From Paractinoplanes lichenicola (GTDB taxonomy: Bacteria; Actinomycetota; Actinomycetes; Mycobacteriales; Micromonosporaceae): a stretch of 64,000 nucleotides of DNA. A program made the translations under genes and the position numbers. Position 1 is the first letter of the stretch. Each line of letters begins with the position of its first letter. Shown here piece after piece: positions 59,694 through 64,000 of the stretch. The DNA is taken from contig NZ_JAENHO010000011.1 of assembly GCF_016785085.1 (NCBI RefSeq), positions 62,001-126,000 of the forward strand, read 5' to 3'. Below the pieces are notes generated by a model. It was not told where the DNA came from. It saw only the letters and a list, made by a program, of their open reading frames with translations, and did not search any database.

Positions 59694-60453
59694 CTCGCAA
59701 TTCGTGTTCCCATTCGCTTGGCGACGCTAGCCACGCCCGGAATCCGGGCCCACTGCTCGAATGAGTAGGTGAGCGCCGGTATTCGCCGGATTCGCAGGTC
59801 AGCGCCTTCCGGCCGGCTTTGCCCCGCACACGAGTAGTTGCCGGCACGCGTTATCGGCATTGGGATCGGCCAATGAGAGCAGCCGCCGTGATCATCGGAG
59901 CCCACCGCGCAACCCGGCTCGTACGTCACCCGTTCGGGTGAATCCTGGAAGCACATCCGCCGTCGGATCGTCCTTGACGGACACCGCGGCCGGGGGGATC
60001 CGGCCACTCTTTCGTGGAGGTGAGCAGCGTGGTCCGGGTGACTTCGCCCGCCGTCGATGGACCCGTACGGGTGACACGCGACGCGACCTGCGAAATGGTC
60101 ACGCATTGACGGCCACGACGGTCCGATCAATACAGTTCGACGGGTCCGGTTGCTCACCGAGGAAGGGCCAGGGATCGTGGAAGCGACGCGCAACGCGGTG
60201 ACCTCGCCATCCAATGATCGATTGGATTCGGGCGGCCGCCTACGGCAAGGTGCCCCACGACACGTCCGTTCCTCGGTGGTCGGCCGGTCGGAAAACCCGT
60301 CCGGACAGACGGTGAGATAAACCCGCAAAGGGTATTAACTTCATCGCCGTCGAGGACCACAATCGACGGCGCCCCTCGAGACGAGCGACCTTTGGCGAGG
60401 GAGACGGGTTTGCTGGACGAGCGTTCCGCCGACGACGGTGGCGGAGGCCGCGC
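59694..60453. other. divergent control region between the biosynthetic operon and the LAL gene
   Basis: 760 bp. On the minus strand an open frame of 56 codons (ATG 59860 to TGA 59690) ends in a GTGA overlap with the aldolase start and could be a leader peptide; its codon use is only partly coding-like. On the plus strand TTGACG at 60106-60111 with TACAGT at 60131-60136 is a weak promoter candidate (spacer slightly long). A second AT-rich patch (GGTATTAACTTC near 60330) is closer to the LAL start. No other gene is supported. Confidence 0.5.
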
Positions 60454-63243
60454 ATGACCGAGCGCATCGTCGGCCGTGACCGGGAGCTCGAGCTGCTGCA
60501 GCGCGCGCTCGACGACACCGCCCGCGGCACGGGCGGCTGTCACGTCATGCTGGGCCCGCCCGGCATCGGCAAGAGCAAGCTGCTGCGCGCCGCGGGTGAC
60601 TACGCGTTCGAGCGCGACATCGCGGTGGCCGCCCGCGAGGCGTTCCGGCACGACATGGCCGCCCCGCTGGTCACGCTGGCCGGGGCGTTGCAGGCGTGCA
60701 GCCCGCCGGCCGCCGACTTCGCCTGGATGGCCGAGGGCGAGGCGGGCGAGAACGGCAACTACGCCCGCATCTATCGGCTGCGCGAGTCGCTGGAGCGCTA
60801 TGCGGCCCAGCGGCCCCTGCTGATCGTGATCGACGACGCGCACTGGATGGACGAGCTGAGCGCGCTGGCCATCCGCGAGCTGGTGCCCGCCCTGGCCTCG
60901 GCCCCGGTGCGGTGGCTGCTGGCCGGCCGCTCGAAGGAGACCGAGGCCGCGGGCTGGCAGACGCTGAACTGGCTGGCCGCGCGGAGCACCCCGATCCGGC
61001 TCGACGTGCTCGACGACGACGCCACCGAGCGGCTCTGCGAGGAGGTGCTCGGGGCCAAGGTCGACAACACGGTGCTGTCCCTGGTGTCCGGCTGCGGCGG
61101 CAACCCGCTGCGCGTCGAGCAGTTGCTGAGCGCGCTGCGCACCACCGAGCAGATCGTGATCGCCGACGGCACCGCCACCGTGGTCGGCGACGACCTGCCG
61201 TCGAGCTTCGTGACCACCGTCCGCGACATCATGGGCTCGCTCTCCGACCAGGCCCAGTGGCTGCTCAAGGCCACCTCGGTGCTCGACCGGCCGTTCGACA
61301 TCGAGACCGCGGCCCGGCTGATGGGCAGCGAGCCGGTCGACCTGTTCGACCTGATCGACGAGACGATCGCCTCGGGCATCCTGGTCGAGGACAAGGACGG
61401 CATGACGTTCCGGCACGACCTCGTGCACCAGGCCGTCCGCAACACCCTGGGCGCGGCCCGGGCCCAGCACCTGCACTCCGAGGCGGCGGCCCTGGCCCGC
61501 GAGCACGGCCGCCCGATCGCCGAGATCGCCGCGCACTTGCTGCACAGCGGACGCCGGGGCGCGGCGGCCGCGGTGACGATGCTGCGCGACAACGCGGCGT
61601 CGGCCGCCACCAGCGCCCCCGGCGCGGCGGCCGACCTGATGCTGCAGGCGCTGCACGCCGTCGACGAGACCGAGCCGGGCCGCACCGAGATGGTCGCCGA
61701 CACCGTCGGCCTGCTGGCCTCGGCCGCCCGCGTCACCCAGGCCCAGAAGCTCGGCGAGCAGGCCCTGGAGGCCGGGCTGGAACCGCGGACGAAGGCGTCG
61801 CTGCAGCTCGGGCTGGCCGAGGCGTCCAAGCATGCCGGTCAGAACAGGCGGGCCGCCGAATACGCCGAGGACGGCCTGAGCCAGCCGGTCATCCCCCAGC
61901 CCGTCCGGGCCCGGCTGCACGCCATCCACGCCCACGCCACGTTCTACCTCGACGACTATCGCGCGGCCGACCGGGCCGGGGCCGAGGCGGACCGAATAGG
62001 CCGTGAGCACGAGCCCGGCGCCGCCGTGTTCGGGCTCACCGCGCGCAGCCTGGTCGCGCAGGCCGAGGGGCGGCTCGACGACGCGTACGGGCATGCCGCG
62101 ACCGCCACCGAGCTGGCCGACGGCAACGCCGGGGTGGCCCTGCACCGGCACCCGCGGATCTGGCTGGCCAACGCGCTGACCTCGCTCGACCGCTTCGACG
62201 AGGCCGAGAAGGCGCTGCGTCGCGGCCGGCAGGAGGCCCAGGCCCTCGGCACCGCCTGGGCCCAGCCGCTGCTGCACTTCTACGCGGCCCAGCTGCTCAT
62301 CGCCCGCGGCCGGCTCGACGACGCCACGGCCGAGGCCGACGCCGGGGTGGCCCTGGCCGAGCAGCTCACCGCGTACCAGCTGACCGTGCCGCTGCTGGGC
62401 ACGCTGATCCGGCTGGCCGTGCTGCGGGGCGACCTGGCCCAGGCGGCCGACTATCGCGACCGGATGACCGCGCTGACCGCCACCGGCATCACCGCGCCCC
62501 CCGAGGACGTGGAATGGCCCCTGGCCACGCTGCTGGCCTCCGAGGGTGACCCCGGCCGGGCCGTCGGGCTCATCGGCGACGTCTACGACCGGCTCGACGA
62601 CCGGCCCACCCTGATCGCGCAGAATCCGGCGGCCACCCCGGCCCTGGTGCGGCTGGCCCTGGCCGTCGGCGACCGCGACCGGGCCGGCCGCGTGGTCGAG
62701 GCCGCGGCCCGGCTGGCCGCCCGCAACCCGGCCTCGCACACCCTGGCCGGCGCGAGCGCGCACGCCGCCGGGCTGCTGCGCCGCGAACCCGAGCAGCTGC
62801 ACCTGGCGATCGCCCAGTTCCGCCAGACCGACCGGCCGCTCGCCCTGGCCACGGTGCTGCAGGACGCGGCCGCGCAGGGCCGCTCGACCGACCGGGCGGG
62901 CGCGCGGGACTGGTACGACGAGGCCAACGAGCTGCTGGCCCAGGCCGGGGCGGCCGGCTCGCAGCACTGGCTGGTGGCCGAGCTGGGCGGCTGGCGCGGC
63001 GCCCCGGCCGCCCCGCCCGAGCCGGTGACCGAGCACAAACCGTCCCTGCTGGACCGGCTCTCCCCGGCCGAACGGCAGGTCGCGCTGCTGATCGCCACCG
63101 GCATGACCAACATCGCGGCGGCCCGGCAGCTGCACCTCTCGCCGCACACGGTGGACAGTCACCTGCGCAAGGTGTTCCACAAGCTCGAGATCCACAGCCG
63201 GGTCGAGCTGGCCGGCGTCGTCACCCGGGCGGGCGCCACGTAA
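60454..63243 (+). CDS. LAL-family (large ATP-binding LuxR) pathway regulator
   Basis: 929 residues. N-terminal AAA ATPase: IVGRDRELELLQRALDD, Walker A LGPPGIGKSKLLRAAGD, Walker B PLLIVIDDAHWMDEL. A long TPR-like helical middle occupies about 350-850 (AGADADRIGRE-type repeats, LYRLRESLER). C-terminal LuxR HTH: LSPAERQVALLIATGMTNIA, AARQLHLSPHTVDSHLRKVF. ATG with GGAGG about 9 nt upstream. LAL proteins activate neighbouring secondary-metabolite operons; this one diverges from the GriI/GriH operon and is the prime candidate activator. Confidence 0.93.
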   Translation: MTERIVGRDRELELLQRALDDTARGTGGCHVMLGPPGIGKSKLLRAAGDYAFERDIAVAAREAFRHDMAAPLVTLAGALQACSPPAADFAWMAEGEAGENGNYARIYRLRESLERYAAQRPLLIVIDDAHWMDELSALAIRELVPALASAPVRWLLAGRSKETEAAGWQTLNWLAARSTPIRLDVLDDDATERLCEEVLGAKVDNTVLSLVSGCGGNPLRVEQLLSALRTTEQIVIADGTATVVGDDLPSSFVTTVRDIMGSLSDQAQWLLKATSVLDRPFDIETAARLMGSEPVDLFDLIDETIASGILVEDKDGMTFRHDLVHQAVRNTLGAARAQHLHSEAAALAREHGRPIAEIAAHLLHSGRRGAAAAVTMLRDNAASAATSAPGAAADLMLQALHAVDETEPGRTEMVADTVGLLASAARVTQAQKLGEQALEAGLEPRTKASLQLGLAEASKHAGQNRRAAEYAEDGLSQPVIPQPVRARLHAIHAHATFYLDDYRAADRAGAEADRIGREHEPGAAVFGLTARSLVAQAEGRLDDAYGHAATATELADGNAGVALHRHPRIWLANALTSLDRFDEAEKALRRGRQEAQALGTAWAQPLLHFYAAQLLIARGRLDDATAEADAGVALAEQLTAYQLTVPLLGTLIRLAVLRGDLAQAADYRDRMTALTATGITAPPEDVEWPLATLLASEGDPGRAVGLIGDVYDRLDDRPTLIAQNPAATPALVRLALAVGDRDRAGRVVEAAARLAARNPASHTLAGASAHAAGLLRREPEQLHLAIAQFRQTDRPLALATVLQDAAAQGRSTDRAGARDWYDEANELLAQAGAAGSQHWLVAELGGWRGAPAAPPEPVTEHKPSLLDRLSPAERQVALLIATGMTNIAAARQLHLSPHTVDSHLRKVFHKLEIHSRVELAGVVTRAGAT

Positions 63244-63332
63244 ACACGTGATTCCGGCTCCGGTCACGTCACCCGAGCATGGCGGTAGGTGTTGCCACGA
63301 CACCACCACACGGGGATCCGGGAGCCGCCATC

Positions 63333-64000
63333 ATGTCCGCATCGCACACGCCCGTGCTCGTCGTCGGGGCCGGCCTGGCCGGCTGCGTGCTCGCGCTCGA
63401 GCTCGCCCATCACGGCGTCGCCAGCATCGTCGTCGAACGCTCGTCGCGACCACCCCGGCATCCGGAGCCCAACCTGGTCACCGGGCGCGGCATGGAGCTG
63501 CTGCGCCGGCTCGGGCTGGCCGATTCCGTACGGGCCGTGGGCGCCGACCCCGACAGCCCGGCCACCGTCGTCTGGAGCCGCGCCATCGGCGAGGACCCGG
63601 TGCTGGTCAACTCGACGCCGTCGGCCAACGAGCTGCGCCGGCGATACGCGGGCACCGCCGGCGGGAGCGCCCCCGTGGAGCCGTACGTGCTGCTCACCGG
63701 CGAGGGGCTGACCACCCGGCTGCGGGCCGCCGTGCGCGGCAACCCGCTGATCGAGCTGCGCGAGGGCTGGACGTTCACCGACCTGCGGCTCGAGGCCGAC
63801 CGGACGGTGGCGACCGTGCTCGACGGGGCGGCCCGGGTGCGCCATGAGATCGAGGCGGGCTACCTGGCCGGCTGCGACGGGGCGCAGAGCACCGTGCGCC
63901 GCTGCCTGGGCGTCCCGCTGCGCGACGCGATCACCCCGGCCCGGCACTGCACGGTCTCGTTCCGCAGCGACACCCTCCGCCTGCCCCACCCGGCCCTGTC
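63333..64000 (+). CDS. FAD-dependent aromatic-ring hydroxylase (3' end outside window)
   Basis: An open frame from ATG 63333 (GGGAG 10 nt upstream) runs off the right edge with at least 222 codons. It has the para-hydroxybenzoate hydroxylase fold: VLVVGAGLAGCVLALELAHH, RGMELLRRLGLADSVRA, YVLLTGEGLTTRLRAAVRGN and YLAGCDGAQSTVRRCLGVPL (DG motif). Distinct in sequence from the monooxygenase at 54763. It lies 89 bp after the LAL gene and is probably a second oxygenase of the same biosynthetic locus. Confidence 0.85.
   Translation, partial: MSASHTPVLVVGAGLAGCVLALELAHHGVASIVVERSSRPPRHPEPNLVTGRGMELLRRLGLADSVRAVGADPDSPATVVWSRAIGEDPVLVNSTPSANELRRRYAGTAGGSAPVEPYVLLTGEGLTTRLRAAVRGNPLIELREGWTFTDLRLEADRTVATVLDGAARVRHEIEAGYLAGCDGAQSTVRRCLGVPLRDAITPARHCTVSFRSDTLRLPHPAL

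Overview
The window is very GC-rich, with strong G/C bias at third codon positions, frequent GTG/TTG starts and several starts only 6-8 nt behind a -10 box (leaderless transcripts). The families present (LAL and LuxR regulators, CGNR zinc finger, many TetR/Crp/LacI/IclR regulators, class III cyclase, secreted GH76/RICIN/ThuA proteins, LacI-controlled sugar ABC operon) point to a filamentous actinobacterium. An Actinoplanes-like member of the Micromonosporaceae is my best guess, by inference only. It looks chromosomal. No rRNA, phage or conjugation genes, IS transposases or CRISPR array were seen.

Layout. 1-6.5 kb: a truncated SDR, a cupin, a membrane protein, an MFS exporter, RtcB RNA ligase, an alpha/beta hydrolase and a DUF1905 protein. 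6.5-11.3 kb: secreted GH76 enzyme, a 163-bp palindromic element, a secreted endonuclease I, an 8-copy operator-like array (9405-9674) and a chemoreceptor. 11.3-17.1 kb: one giant Ser/Thr kinase-ATPase-TPR-GAF-GGDEF protein and a TetR regulator. 17.2-23 kb: a shortened EgtA-like ligase, CBS, CGNR, TauE/SafE, a second chemoreceptor and an RTX-repeat protein. 22.9-25.7 kb: a two-gene cAMP cassette (membrane adenylate cyclase plus Crp). 25.7-26.1 kb: 76-bp tandem repeats, a terminator and tRNA-Gly(GCC). 26.2-37.5 kb: STAS protein, GH26-like secreted enzyme, TetR-nucleotidyltransferase pair, vanadium haloperoxidase, endonuclease V, sulfotransferase, a second copy of the palindromic element, aldehyde dehydrogenase/IclR and an LtaS-like phosphotransferase.

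37.5-40.8 kb is an accessory patch. A lower-GC PD-(D/E)XK-like nuclease is split by a -1 frame change. Opposite it lies a compact run on the minus strand: a frameshifted macro-SEFIR protein, a GIY-YIG/UVR nuclease and a small HTH protein. This is the best candidate for an immunity-type system.

40.8-52.3 kb: a LacI regulator diverging from a sugar ABC transporter and GH42 beta-galactosidase operon, with operator palindromes in the shared promoter, then an S66 carboxypeptidase, a methyltransferase, signal peptidase I and a secreted ThuA-RICIN protein.

52.8-64 kb (continuing off the right edge): a biosynthetic locus. Five minus-strand genes overlap by 1-4 bp: a GriI-like aldolase, a GriH-like 3-dehydroquinate synthase II, an amidohydrolase-2 protein, a PaaK-type aryl ligase and an FAD monooxygenase. 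Crp and LuxR regulators lie on one side, and a LAL regulator and a second FAD monooxygenase on the other. The GriI/GriH pair predicts 3-amino-4-hydroxybenzoate synthesis; the remaining enzymes would decarboxylate or hydrolyse, activate and hydroxylate it.
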